DNA from: Pseudomonadota bacterium
GTDB lineage: Bacteria > Pseudomonadota > Alphaproteobacteria > UBA9655
Length of the DNA stretch: 64,000 nucleotides
Assembly: GCA_018242065.1 (NCBI GenBank)
Contig: JAFECQ010000017.1
Span: forward strand, 1-64,000
Direction of reading: 5' to 3'
Shown here piece by piece: positions 8,724 to 16,575 of the stretch (positions are counted from its first letter, which is position 1; the number at the start of each line of letters is the position of its first letter). The position numbers were made by a program, and so were the translations under genes. The notes beneath the pieces were generated by a model. That model did not search any database. It saw only the letters and a program-made list of their open reading frames with translations, and was not told the DNA's origin.

Positions 8724-10760
8724 ATGAAGTCAAATCCTGTGCAAAATGTTAAGCCTTATATATCTGCTACGACACGCTTGCCAGAAATAACGATTAAGGC
8801 GGTTATCCTCAGTATTATTTTAACTATTCTTATGGCCGGCTCTAATGCTTATCTCGTTCTTAAAATAGGTATGAGCGTTTCTGCTTGTATTCCTGCAGCA
8901 GTTATTTCTATGGCTGTTTTAAAGATGTTCCGCAAATCAAATATTCTTGAAAATAATATTGTACAGACAGCAGCCTCTGCAGGTGAAATTTTAGCATCTG
9001 CTCTTGCGTTTACTATTCCTGCTCTTGTGATGATTGGATATTGGAGCGCATTTCCTTATACAATTCTTGCTAGCCTTACATTGGTGGGTGGTCTTTTGGG
9101 TGTTTTTCTTTCTGTTCCTTTGCGTAGAACCATGATCATTGAAAGCGATCTAAAGTTTCCAGAAGGGATCGCAACAGCAGAAGTTTTAAAGGCAGGAAAT
9201 GAAAGCGCTGCTGCTAAGAGCATCTTCTTATCCGGTTTAGCGGCAGCAGTTATTAAATTCTGTCAGAGCGGTTTTCAATTTCTCGCAGATGGCATTAACA
9301 TTTGGGGAAGAGTAGGTAGCACAGTTTTTGGTGTGACGGCGGGTTTTTCCCTTGCTCTTCTGGGGGCAGGGTTTGTTGTTGGGTTGGAAATTGTCCTTGC
9401 AATTCTTTCAGGAGCCGTTTTAGCCTGGTTTGTTGCTGTGCCACTTTATGGGGCTTTATATGGCTTACCTCTTGATGCGACGGATGCTTATTCCGCTGCT
9501 GTAAGCATTTGGAATACAAAAATTCGTATTATCGGTGTTGGTATGATGGTTTTGGGGGGGCTTTGGATGATTTTAGAGCTGATTGCTCCTCTTCGTCGTG
9601 CGATGATTGCCTCACTTGAGGCCGTTCGAAAAATAAAAATAGAAGGACGAAGTAACATTATTCGAACAGAATTTGATATTCCTATAACCTATGTGGCTTT
9701 TGGTGTGGCCCTTCTTATTCTACCCATTTACATGGTCTTTAATGCAATCGTTACTTCAAGTGGAATTCAACTTTCTCCCTTTATGTTATTGATCTCAAGC
9801 CTGACCGTAACGTTGCTTGCCTATATTATCAGTGTTCTTGGGAGTACACTTGCTTCATATATGTGTGGTCTTCTAGGTTCTTCAAACACGCCCTTATCTG
9901 GGCTGATCCTTATGGCGATTTTACTCGTTTCCCTCTTTCTTTTAATGTTATTAGGAACTCAGGATAATTTCTTAGGTAATGCCGATGCCCTATTAGGAGC
10001 TGCAGGTATTACTATTCTTTTAGGCGCTTTAATCGGATGCGCTTTAGCGATTGCTGGAGACAATCTTCAAGACTTAAAATCAGGGCAACTTGTTGGAGCA
10101 ACTCCCTGGAAACAGCAAATTATGCTAATTGTTGGCGTTCTGGTATCTGCATTAACACTACCTTTTATCTTTCAGCTCTTATTTGAAGCTTATGGATTTG
10201 GAGATGTACTTCCTCGCGTAGGAATGGATCCTGCACAGGCTTTAAGTGCCCCAAAGGCAGCTTTAATGGCTGCAATTTCTCAAGCCATTTTTACCCAATC
10301 CATGGATTGGACAATGGTGGTTATTGGCATTCTTTTAGGAATGGTTGTGCTGATTATTGATTTGGCATTGAAAAAAAGAAATTTCAGATGGAGATTTCCT
10401 ATTATAGCTGTTGCTGTGGGTGTTTATATGCCTCTATCTATTACCGTTCCATTATTTCTAGGCGGTCTTCTTTCTTACTTCTCACAAAGAGCGTTAAAAA
10501 GGGCAAAAATGACTGTTGAAGAAAAAACTCTTACCGAACAGCGAAGTATTCTTTTCGCTTCGGGTCTCATCGCTGGTGAAGCTCTGGTTGGTATCGTTCT
10601 GGCTATCCCTTTTGTCGTTTATCAAAGCACAAGCGTTTTTAAGGTTGTACCAGAAGCGTTGGAAAATTCGACAGATGTTTTAGGGCTTCTCGTCTTTATT
10701 GCCGTTGTTTATTGGTTTTACCGTGTGGCTTCATGCCTTAAACCTTCCTTAAAAAAGTGA
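8724..10760 (+). CDS. OPT family oligopeptide transporter
   Basis: The 678-residue product is hydrophobic throughout, with roughly 14-16 predicted membrane segments, matching the OPT superfamily. That family imports small peptides or metal chelates by proton coupling. Recognisable family regions are LTILMAGSNAYLVLKIGMSVSACIPA near the start, a DLKFPEGIATAEVLKAG segment near 140-160 (the conserved Pro-Glu-Gly block) and GDNLQDLKSGQLVGATPWKQQ near 450. The substrate cannot be read from sequence; peptide uptake would suit a host-associated organism. The ribosome binding site AGGGAGC is seven bases upstream. A G7 run lies at 9554-9560. Confidence 0.9.
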   Translation: MKSNPVQNVKPYISATTRLPEITIKAVILSIILTILMAGSNAYLVLKIGMSVSACIPAAVISMAVLKMFRKSNILENNIVQTAASAGEILASALAFTIPALVMIGYWSAFPYTILASLTLVGGLLGVFLSVPLRRTMIIESDLKFPEGIATAEVLKAGNESAAAKSIFLSGLAAAVIKFCQSGFQFLADGINIWGRVGSTVFGVTAGFSLALLGAGFVVGLEIVLAILSGAVLAWFVAVPLYGALYGLPLDATDAYSAAVSIWNTKIRIIGVGMMVLGGLWMILELIAPLRRAMIASLEAVRKIKIEGRSNIIRTEFDIPITYVAFGVALLILPIYMVFNAIVTSSGIQLSPFMLLISSLTVTLLAYIISVLGSTLASYMCGLLGSSNTPLSGLILMAILLVSLFLLMLLGTQDNFLGNADALLGAAGITILLGALIGCALAIAGDNLQDLKSGQLVGATPWKQQIMLIVGVLVSALTLPFIFQLLFEAYGFGDVLPRVGMDPAQALSAPKAALMAAISQAIFTQSMDWTMVVIGILLGMVVLIIDLALKKRNFRWRFPIIAVAVGVYMPLSITVPLFLGGLLSYFSQRALKRAKMTVEEKTLTEQRSILFASGLIAGEALVGIVLAIPFVVYQSTSVFKVVPEALENSTDVLGLLVFIAVVYWFYRVASCLKPSLKK

Positions 10761-10796
10761 GGTTTAAATGCTAGGCTCCTTGGCAATAGGTGACGC

Positions 10797-12008
10797 TTAT
10801 TTAAATCGAGTTTGTCGTTTTGAAGACCATTGTTTTGTTGGAGTTCTTTTGGGTGAGGTTGAATTTTTATATGAACGTTGTTTTGTTTTTTTCCGAGGCA
10901 TATCTGAAGACATTCGAGAGCCATCAGATTTTCCTGGGTGCATAAGATGATGGATTTGTCGCCATTTATAATTATCTTCAGGCGAGATGAATGATAAAGC
11001 AGAACCTTCCATACCAGCTCTGCCCGTTCGGCCAATGCGGTGAATGTAATCTTCGGGGCATTGAGGAAGGTCATAATTAATAACATGCATGATGTGAGGA
11101 ATATCAAGCCCACGAGCCGCAATGTCTGTTGCAACCATAATTCGTTTTTTAAGGTTGCGAAAATCTCTAATGACGGCCTCTCGCTTACGTTGCTTTAAAT
11201 CGCCATGAATAGCGGAAGCGTGATGATTTTTATGGTTTAGCTTTTCAGCAAGACGATCAGCGCCATGCTTGGTTTTGACAAAAATAATAACTGAGCCTTC
11301 ACGAGCTTCAAGTTCTTGCAAAAGGTGGGGAAATTTGTCTGCTGATGCAGTGTTTCGTGTTTCCTGTTTGATTTTCAAAACAGGAGCTGTTGTAGATCCG
11401 ACTGAGATGTGCTCGGGGTTTGTAAGATAAGTTAGAGAGAGTTTTTTAATGCTCTCTGGCATTGTTGCTGAAAACATAAAGGTTTGTCGTTCTTTTGGAA
11501 GATAAGAGACTATTTTTTTCAAGGGCTCACTAAAACCCATATCCAACATACGATCAACTTCATCAAGAACAAGAAAACGACATTCATCGAGATAAAGGCT
11601 TTTCCTTTTAAGGTGATCAATAATGCGTCCTGGCGTTCCAATAATAAGGCGAGGCTTTCTTTTAAGTGATGATAACTGCTTGTACATGGAGTCTCCACCA
11701 ATTAAGAGAGCAAAGTTTAACTTTTGTCCCATAAGCGCACGAGCACTTTCCTGAATTTGAGCCGCAAGTTCTCGTGTAGGTGCTAAAATAAGGGCTGACG
11801 ATTGAGCATCCTTCATTAAGTTTGTAAGGAGAGGAATAAGGTATGCAATCGTTTTGCCCGTTCCTGTTTGTGCGGAAGCCAATATATCATGGCCTTCAAG
11901 CCCCGGGGGAATGGCTTTGTTTTGAATAGGTGTTGGCGTTGTAATATTCATCCGCTTGAGAGATTCCAGTAGAGCGGGCGAGAAATCAAAATTAGTAAAA
12001 GTTGTCAT
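10797..12008 (-). CDS. DEAD-box ATP-dependent RNA helicase, RhlE-like
   Basis: The 403-residue product carries all helicase motifs: a Q motif (TPTPIQ near 24-29), Walker A AQTGTGKT at 46-53, PTRELAAQ near 77-84, GTPGR, motif II at 149-152, SAT at 180-182, ATDIAARGLDIP and HRIGRTGRAG. Motif II reads DEVD instead of DEAD, a conservative change at the third position. The last 60 or so residues are basic (PRKKTKQRSYKN, RTPTKQWSSKRQTRFK), a typical RNA-binding tail of RhlE/DeaD proteins that act in ribosome assembly and RNA turnover. The exact subfamily is uncertain. It is convergent with the OPT gene. Confidence 0.92.
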   Translation of the reverse strand: MTTFTNFDFSPALLESLKRMNITTPTPIQNKAIPPGLEGHDILASAQTGTGKTIAYLIPLLTNLMKDAQSSALILAPTRELAAQIQESARALMGQKLNFALLIGGDSMYKQLSSLKRKPRLIIGTPGRIIDHLKRKSLYLDECRFLVLDEVDRMLDMGFSEPLKKIVSYLPKERQTFMFSATMPESIKKLSLTYLTNPEHISVGSTTAPVLKIKQETRNTASADKFPHLLQELEAREGSVIIFVKTKHGADRLAEKLNHKNHHASAIHGDLKQRKREAVIRDFRNLKKRIMVATDIAARGLDIPHIMHVINYDLPQCPEDYIHRIGRTGRAGMEGSALSFISPEDNYKWRQIHHLMHPGKSDGSRMSSDMPRKKTKQRSYKNSTSPKRTPTKQWSSKRQTRFK

Positions 12009-12316
12009 GAAGTACCAGTATGTATGTGAAGTAATTATGTGACCTATATGTAGGGGGTAATATCAAAAATAGCTAGTTAATTATTTTTTAAGAGGGTTGG
12101 AACCTAAAGTTCTTCGATGACTCAAGTCTTAAGGCATTGTCATTCTTGACAGACGGGACTCCTTCTTTAAACTGATCTTTATATAGGTCGCTGGAAATGG
12201 ATAAAAGAAATTTTTATGAATAGAAGCGTATAAATTAGAGATCAGATAAAATACAGGATTTTGGAGATTCTAGCACATTTAAATACAATATAAAAAATAA
12301 AAAGGGGTATAAAAAA
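12009..12316. other. 308-base intergenic region
   Basis: This AT-rich spacer lies between the divergently transcribed helicase and the secreted Cys-rich gene, so it should hold both promoters. A consensus -35 hexamer TTGACA occurs at 12146-12151, but no -10 element at proper spacing is convincing (TTTAAA at 12166-12171 is only 14 bases away). No RNA gene, long repeat or terminator was seen. An AAAAGGGG stretch 10-15 bases before the ATG at 12317 is the likely ribosome binding site. Confidence 0.5.
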
Positions 12317-12862
12317 ATGGGTCATATTCAAACTAAAATAAACAGAAAAATCGTCTTAGCTTTTCTTTCTCTTGCTATTCTTTTTCTTCCTAAAGAAGCT
12401 TTAGGTTCCACACCTTATCTTTGCGACAGTCAGTATGCTTTGTGTACGTCTGCAAAATGTTCTCCTATACCAGGGAAAGAAGAGATTTCTTTATGTTATT
12501 GTACTGTTGAGGCAGGATATTCTTTTGGGAATAAACCCTGTGAAAACGTAAGAACAAACAAGGACGGTTACCAATTGCTTAGATCACGGTATTACCCAAG
12601 TAAAAGTTATCGCAATTGTTCAAATGAACGTACGTGGGCAGACTGCTTAGATAAACCATGCATTGTCAATAAAGACAATCCTTCAGAAGCAGTCTGTACT
12701 TGTACAAACAAAAGGAATCAGGGAGATTACGTTGTGCAATGTAATGCGTCATGTGACTCTGACATATATTCCTCAGCTCTAACGAGTGTCGTTGTCGAAC
12801 AGAGCAAGCAGTTCCAAAACCAGGATAAATTACCCACCGCACCCCCTGTTTTTTGTAAATAA
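12317..12862 (+). CDS. Secreted cysteine-rich protein with a duplicated Cys module
   Basis: The 181-residue product has a hydrophobic signal segment at about 13-30 (IVLAFLSLAILFLPKEALG) and 14 cysteines in the exported part. Two copies of one spacing pattern are visible: C-x4-C-x11-C-x-C at LCTSAKC...CYC and again at DCLDKPC...CTC. This suggests an internal duplication of a disulfide-bonded unit. No enzyme motif is present. Similar C-x-C patterns occur in the small secreted proteins near lpxC in this window. Function is unknown; export and disulfides point to a periplasmic, surface or host-facing role. The next gene (antiporter) starts 21 bases downstream and may be co-transcribed. Confidence 0.75.
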   Translation: MGHIQTKINRKIVLAFLSLAILFLPKEALGSTPYLCDSQYALCTSAKCSPIPGKEEISLCYCTVEAGYSFGNKPCENVRTNKDGYQLLRSRYYPSKSYRNCSNERTWADCLDKPCIVNKDNPSEAVCTCTNKRNQGDYVVQCNASCDSDIYSSALTSVVVEQSKQFQNQDKLPTAPPVFCK

Positions 12863-12883
12863 GTTATAGGAGGAGGATGACAG

Positions 12884-14278
12884 ATGCGTTTTAAATATCT
12901 GTGGATTGGTTTGTCTATTCTTCTCCCAACTCCCCTTTTTGCAACAGGAATAGGGCTTACGGGAGAAAATTTAAGTTTGTGGTGGGGGCTCCCTTTTGTG
13001 GGGATGCTCGCTTCATTGGCTACCCTTCCTCTTTTTGCGCTTCACTTTTGGGAAGCTCATTATGGAAAAGTAGCGCTGGGTTGGTCTCTCTTGACGATTT
13101 TTTCTCTTCTGGCTTCCTTTGGAATATCGACATCTCAAGCTGCTATTCTTGAGACTTTTTTTCACCACTTTCTCCCTTTTGTGATTATGATTGGTGCGCT
13201 ATATACGATTTCAGGGGGAATACGAATTGACGTTGAAGCTCATGCAACGCCTTTACTGAATACTGGTGTCCTTGCCATAGGTACGTTTTTAGCTGGCTGG
13301 ATTGGAACAACAGGGGCATCCATGCTTCTCATACGGCCTCTTCTTCACATCAATCGTGATCGGCAACATCGTGTTCATCATATGATTTTTTTTATTTTTC
13401 TTGTTGCTAACATTGGGGGTGCCTTAACTCCTCTTGGTGATCCCCCTCTTTTTATTGGATTTTTAAATGGTGTGAGCTTTTTTTGGCCACTTGAGAATTT
13501 GCTTTTACCCATGCTTCCAATGATTTTCATTCTTCTCCTGCTTTTCTATGGGATGGATACTTTTTTTGTTAAGAAAGAAGGCCTTTCTTTTCGTCATACT
13601 CTGCCGCGTGTAAAAATTAAAGGCGGGTTAAATGGTTTTCTCTTTCTTGGTGTTATTGGATTTGTGCTTTTAAGTGGCTTATGGACGCCGGGTTTTTACG
13701 TGCATGTAGGGAGTGTGCCCCTTGAAATTCAGGATGTTTTGCGAGATGTAGGACTTGTGGTGCTTGCTTTGCTCTCATTCCTTCTAACGCCTCACTCTAT
13801 TTACCAAGCCAATCACTTTTCTTGGGAACCTTTTAAGGAAGTAGCTAAGCTATTCTTTGGGATTTTTATGACGGTAATTCCTGTCATTGCCATTCTTGAT
13901 GCGGGTCTGCAAGGAGCGATGGCGCCTTTGATTTCTCTTGTGACACATGAAGGTATCCCTCAAAATAGGATGTATTTTTGGTTGTCAGGGGGGCTTTCCT
14001 CTATCTTGGATAATGCACCTACTTACCTTGTCTTTTTTCATATGGCCGGAGGAGACGCGGGGGTACTTATGTCTTCTCTTTCTCGAACATTAGAAGCTAT
14101 CTCTCTCGGCGCTGTTTTTATGGGCGCTATGACTTATATTGGAAATGCGCCTAACTTTATGGTCAAGGCGATTGCAGAAGGTCAACACATACGTATGCCT
14201 AGCTTTTTTGGTTACTTAGCGTGGTCGTTCGGGATTCTTTTACCTCTTTTTATTCTTTTATCCTGGTGGAGGTTTTAA
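12884..14278 (+). CDS. Sodium:proton antiporter of the NhaD/ion transporter superfamily
   Basis: The 464-residue membrane protein has about 11-13 hydrophobic segments. It contains GTTGASMLLIRPLL and NIGGALTPLGDPPLFIGFL in the first half, and SSILDNAPTYLVFFHMAGGD with MGAMTYIGNAPNFMVKAIAE in the second. These paired hairpin motifs (asparagine/aspartate followed by proline) are typical of NhaD/ArsB/CitM-type ion transporters, and the whole pattern fits NhaD-like Na+/H+ exchangers. The first 21 residues look like a signal peptide or first membrane helix. A GGAGGAGG ribosome binding site lies about eight bases before the ATG. The transported ion is inferred from family resemblance. Confidence 0.8.
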   Translation: MRFKYLWIGLSILLPTPLFATGIGLTGENLSLWWGLPFVGMLASLATLPLFALHFWEAHYGKVALGWSLLTIFSLLASFGISTSQAAILETFFHHFLPFVIMIGALYTISGGIRIDVEAHATPLLNTGVLAIGTFLAGWIGTTGASMLLIRPLLHINRDRQHRVHHMIFFIFLVANIGGALTPLGDPPLFIGFLNGVSFFWPLENLLLPMLPMIFILLLLFYGMDTFFVKKEGLSFRHTLPRVKIKGGLNGFLFLGVIGFVLLSGLWTPGFYVHVGSVPLEIQDVLRDVGLVVLALLSFLLTPHSIYQANHFSWEPFKEVAKLFFGIFMTVIPVIAILDAGLQGAMAPLISLVTHEGIPQNRMYFWLSGGLSSILDNAPTYLVFFHMAGGDAGVLMSSLSRTLEAISLGAVFMGAMTYIGNAPNFMVKAIAEGQHIRMPSFFGYLAWSFGILLPLFILLSWWRF

Positions 14279-14327
14279 ATTAATACTCTAAATCAAATGT
14301 CGTAAAGGAAGTACGATAATGTGTTTC

Positions 14328-14346
14328 GTAATCATGTCATGATTTG
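14328..14346. repeat. Short inverted repeat between convergent genes
   Basis: ATCATG, one T, then CATGAT (14331-14343) form a near-perfect palindrome. One more mismatched pair extends it to CG at each end. It lies between the convergent antiporter and acetyltransferase genes and could fold in RNA on either strand. It has no T tract, so I do not call it an intrinsic terminator. Confidence 0.4.
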
Positions 14347-14369
14347 CGACACGCTTGTGTTAAGTTTTG

Positions 14370-14867
14370 CTAAACGCTCATCCGATATACACTTACATGA
14401 TCAAGAAAAGAAATGCCTAAGTTTTGATAAAATTGCTTTGCAGATTCGTTGTCTTTTGTACACCACAACTCAATTCTTTGGATATCATGTTGTTTTGCAA
14501 TAGATTTTACGACTTCGATGAGTTCTTGCCCCACTTTTTGCCGACGCCAAATTGGCTTAACATAAAGAACATCGATGTGGAGAAGAGGCGTAGGGTTCAC
14601 TTCACGATTGGTATTGGCACATGTGTAAAGGAGTATTCCCAAAATCTCAGACTCTCTTTTTTCTTCAGCGACAAGGCAGTGCCAGATTGGGTCTTTTTCA
14701 GCAATTTCTTCAAGAAGTTTTTCGGGTGTTAACCAAAAACGATGCTCCATTTTTTCTTCTACACACATGTTTTTTAGAAGATGAAAAACGATATCCTTTT
14801 CAGAGGGTCTCATGGAACGGATGGTGATGTGATTTCCTGAGGAAAGCTTTTGTTGTGTGTTATCCAT
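14370..14867 (-). CDS. GNAT family N-acetyltransferase
   Basis: The start is placed at the ATG at 14867, which has a TAGGA sequence about eight bases upstream and gives 165 residues; the longer open frame upstream lacks any family similarity. The GNAT fold is visible: ITIRSMRPSEKD (strand 1), LVAEEKRESEILGILLY (strands 2-3), HIDVLYVKPIWRRQKVGQELI (strand 4 and the acetyl-CoA loop Q/R-x-x-V-G), then a C-terminal IELWCTKDNESAKQFYQNLGI motif. The loop reads RRQKVGQ where R-G-x-G-x-G/A is usual, a modest deviation. The acceptor substrate is not predictable. Confidence 0.85.
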   Translation of the reverse strand: MDNTQQKLSSGNHITIRSMRPSEKDIVFHLLKNMCVEEKMEHRFWLTPEKLLEEIAEKDPIWHCLVAEEKRESEILGILLYTCANTNREVNPTPLLHIDVLYVKPIWRRQKVGQELIEVVKSIAKQHDIQRIELWCTKDNESAKQFYQNLGISFLDHVSVYRMSV

Positions 14868-14940
14868 ATTTCGAGTCCTATGGCTGTTATTTTTTCCTGT
14901 ACGGGGATTTAAGCTCCGTGAACTCATACATTTACAGAAC

Positions 14941-15753
14941 CTAATGATGACTTTGGTCAATGGATCTTTCAGATGGGTCAGACTTTCTTGAAAGATGGTC
15001 CCCAAACCAATTCTGTAATAAATCAGCAACTTGATCGATATGTCCCCAAAAACCGTGGTCTGCGCCGGGTAAAACTTTAATCTCAGATCCTTTTGGCAGA
15101 TAAAGAAGCCCAGATTGAGAAAGTTGATGTCCTGAGCGTTCTTCCTCATCACCATCTCCATGAATCATGAGAACGGGACATTTAACATTTTTTAAGAGCT
15201 GTTCTTGATTGACCCGTTCAAATTCTTGAAAAAAAATTTGATCAAGAAGAACTTGTTTTCGATGCATGTTATGGCAATCTTTGACAGTAATATGGCCTTT
15301 CTCTTCACGTTCTCTTTTTTGCTCCGGGCTCAAGAGCTTATCCCAGTCGAATTTCATGGGGCCTGTCAAACCACCTGTCATTGCAATTGTCACAATCTGG
15401 GGAGAGTAAGCCATGAGAGAAATAAGGCCCCCCAAGCTATTGCCGAAAAGACCGATCTTTTGATAACCTTTAGAATGAATAAAATGAATGGCTGACCTTA
15501 GGTCATCTACTTCCTTTTCAATAGTGAGGAAGTCGTCATCACTCTCTCCGCACCCGCTGAAATCAATGGCTAGGGTCGAAAGACCTATTTCATGGAGACC
15601 TCTTGCATAGAGGTCAAATCGACCTTGAGAAGATTTATCTGAGCACGAACCAGGAGCCATAAGAACAATGGCGTGAGGGTTCATCGAGCGTAAATTTCCG
15701 ACGATAGTTTTACCGCGCGTGTTTTTGAATGTGATGCGTTCTGCTGTATTCAT
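14941..15753 (-). CDS. Alpha/beta hydrolase
   Basis: The 270-residue product has the alpha/beta-hydrolase catalytic set: the nucleophile elbow GNSLGG at 104-109 (Ser106), the acid in HGDGD at 198-202 (Asp200 or Asp202) and His233 in GADHGF. The oxyanion-region motif MAPGSCSDKS occurs near 32-41. It resembles esterase/lipase-like or serine aminopeptidase S33 members with no lid domain, and the substrate is unknown. No signal peptide is seen. It lies upstream of the GNAT gene on the same strand with a 73-base gap, so the two may share a transcript. It is divergent from mraZ across a 363-base regulatory region. Confidence 0.88.
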   Translation of the reverse strand: MNTAERITFKNTRGKTIVGNLRSMNPHAIVLMAPGSCSDKSSQGRFDLYARGLHEIGLSTLAIDFSGCGESDDDFLTIEKEVDDLRSAIHFIHSKGYQKIGLFGNSLGGLISLMAYSPQIVTIAMTGGLTGPMKFDWDKLLSPEQKREREEKGHITVKDCHNMHRKQVLLDQIFFQEFERVNQEQLLKNVKCPVLMIHGDGDEEERSGHQLSQSGLLYLPKGSEIKVLPGADHGFWGHIDQVADLLQNWFGDHLSRKSDPSERSIDQSHH

Positions 15754-15862
15754 TTGATTCTCTTAATGATATGGAAAATGACTATTCAGTCTAAAGGTTT
15801 GTAATCTGGATTGCGAGCCCCATGAGAGAATTTATTAAATATTTTATTCATCATTTTATTTC

Positions 15863-16003
15863 AGTGGATAATTTTTGTTTTAAAGAAAATTTTCTTTCCC
15901 AATGAGTATCCATCATTTTTTAAAAATGTTTTAAAAACAATGAATTAAAAAGGTTTTTATCCAACAAGAATTCTCCTGAATATCATTTGTTTTCTGTGGA
16001 TAA
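15863..16003. promoter_or_regulatory. DnaA-box-like sites in an AT-rich spacer upstream of mraZ
   Basis: A perfect consensus DnaA box (TGTGGATAA) lies at 15995-16003. AGTGGATAA at 15863-15871 differs at one position, and TTATCCAAC at 15958-15966 matches seven of nine on the other strand. The DNA between and around them is strongly AT-rich with many A/T runs. DnaA binding here could regulate the hydrolase or dcw promoters, or the spacer could be part of a replication origin. Sequence alone cannot decide. The sites overlap the 363-base gap between the divergent hydrolase and mraZ genes. Confidence 0.4.
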
Positions 16004-16021
16004 CTTTGTGATCAATTTTCA

Positions 16022-16056
16022 TCCCAGATTATCCCATTGAATCCCAAAAATACCCA
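16022..16056 (-). promoter_or_regulatory. MraZ operator: four boxes at exact 10-base spacing
   Basis: Read on the minus strand, the boxes are TGGGT, TGGGA, TGGGA and TGGGA (plus-strand positions 16052-16056, 16042-16046, 16032-16036 and 16022-16026), each separated by five bases. MraZ is known to bind TGGG(N) direct repeats with five-base spacers ahead of its own operon. Further single copies lie at 16083-16087 (TCCCA) and 16090-16094 (TGGGA). The boxes overlap a weak promoter-like pair, TTGAAT at 16037-16042 and TATACC at 16060-16065, with 17 bases between. This is good evidence for autoregulation of the dcw operon by MraZ. Confidence 0.88.
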
Positions 16057-16116
16057 TGATATACCATTATTATAACCTCAACTCCCACATGGGATAGAAC
16101 AATGTAAAGAGTAGAA

Positions 16117-16575
16117 ATGACTTTGTTTTTGTCTACCTTCATCAATAAGCTTGATAAAAAAGGACGTGTTTCCGTTCCTGCATCTTTTCGTCTTGCTCTT
16201 TCAGGTCAGACCTTTCAAGGTATTGTTGCTTTCCGTTCTTATAAGTTGCCAACAATTGAAGGAATGGGAATGGATCGAATGCAGCGCTTAAGTGATAGTG
16301 TGGATCAATTAGATCTCTTTTCTGATGCGCAAGATGATTTGACTGCAACCATTTTTGCTGATTCTCAAATGCTAGCTTTTGATGGCGATGGGCGCGTCAT
16401 TCTTTCTCAACACTTACTTGATCATGCACACATTAAAGAGATGGTTGTGTTTGTTGGTCGTGGGACGACCTTTCAAATCTGGAATCCAGAAGCATTCGAG
16501 AGACATCAACAGGAAGCGCGCAAGCGTGTCCAAGAAAAACAAGCTACCTTAAAGTTGAGGGCTGATAATGCATAA
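16117..16575 (+). CDS. mraZ: Transcriptional regulator and division-cluster protein MraZ
   Basis: MraZ is an AbrB-like ring-forming DNA-binding protein that controls the dcw operon. The 152-residue product begins with FLSTFINKLDKKGRVSVPASFR, the first MraZ half-domain. A second half-domain (TIFADSQMLAFDGDGRVILSQHLLDHAHI) follows near 85-115, and the C-terminal FVGRGTTFQIWNPEAFERHQ block is also typical. It starts 61 bases after the last of four phased MraZ boxes. It overlaps rsmH by eight bases, so the two are translationally coupled. The ribosome binding site AAAGAG is weak. Confidence 0.96.
   Translation: MTLFLSTFINKLDKKGRVSVPASFRLALSGQTFQGIVAFRSYKLPTIEGMGMDRMQRLSDSVDQLDLFSDAQDDLTATIFADSQMLAFDGDGRVILSQHLLDHAHIKEMVVFVGRGTTFQIWNPEAFERHQQEARKRVQEKQATLKLRADNA

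Noticed and set aside
9554-9560. G7 run in the OPT transporter as a phase-variation site
   Set aside because: Shorter than the lptF run and flanked by ordinary codons; similar short G runs occur in several genes, so I do not single it out.
10718-11134. A 138-codon minus-strand frame overlapping the helicase gene
   Set aside because: It lies in another frame of the helicase coding sequence and shows no family pattern; the helicase is complete and standard.
14868-15161. A 98-codon upstream extension of the GNAT gene
   Set aside because: The extension overlaps the hydrolase gene in another frame and has no similarity to acetyltransferases. The ATG at 14867 starts the real domain.
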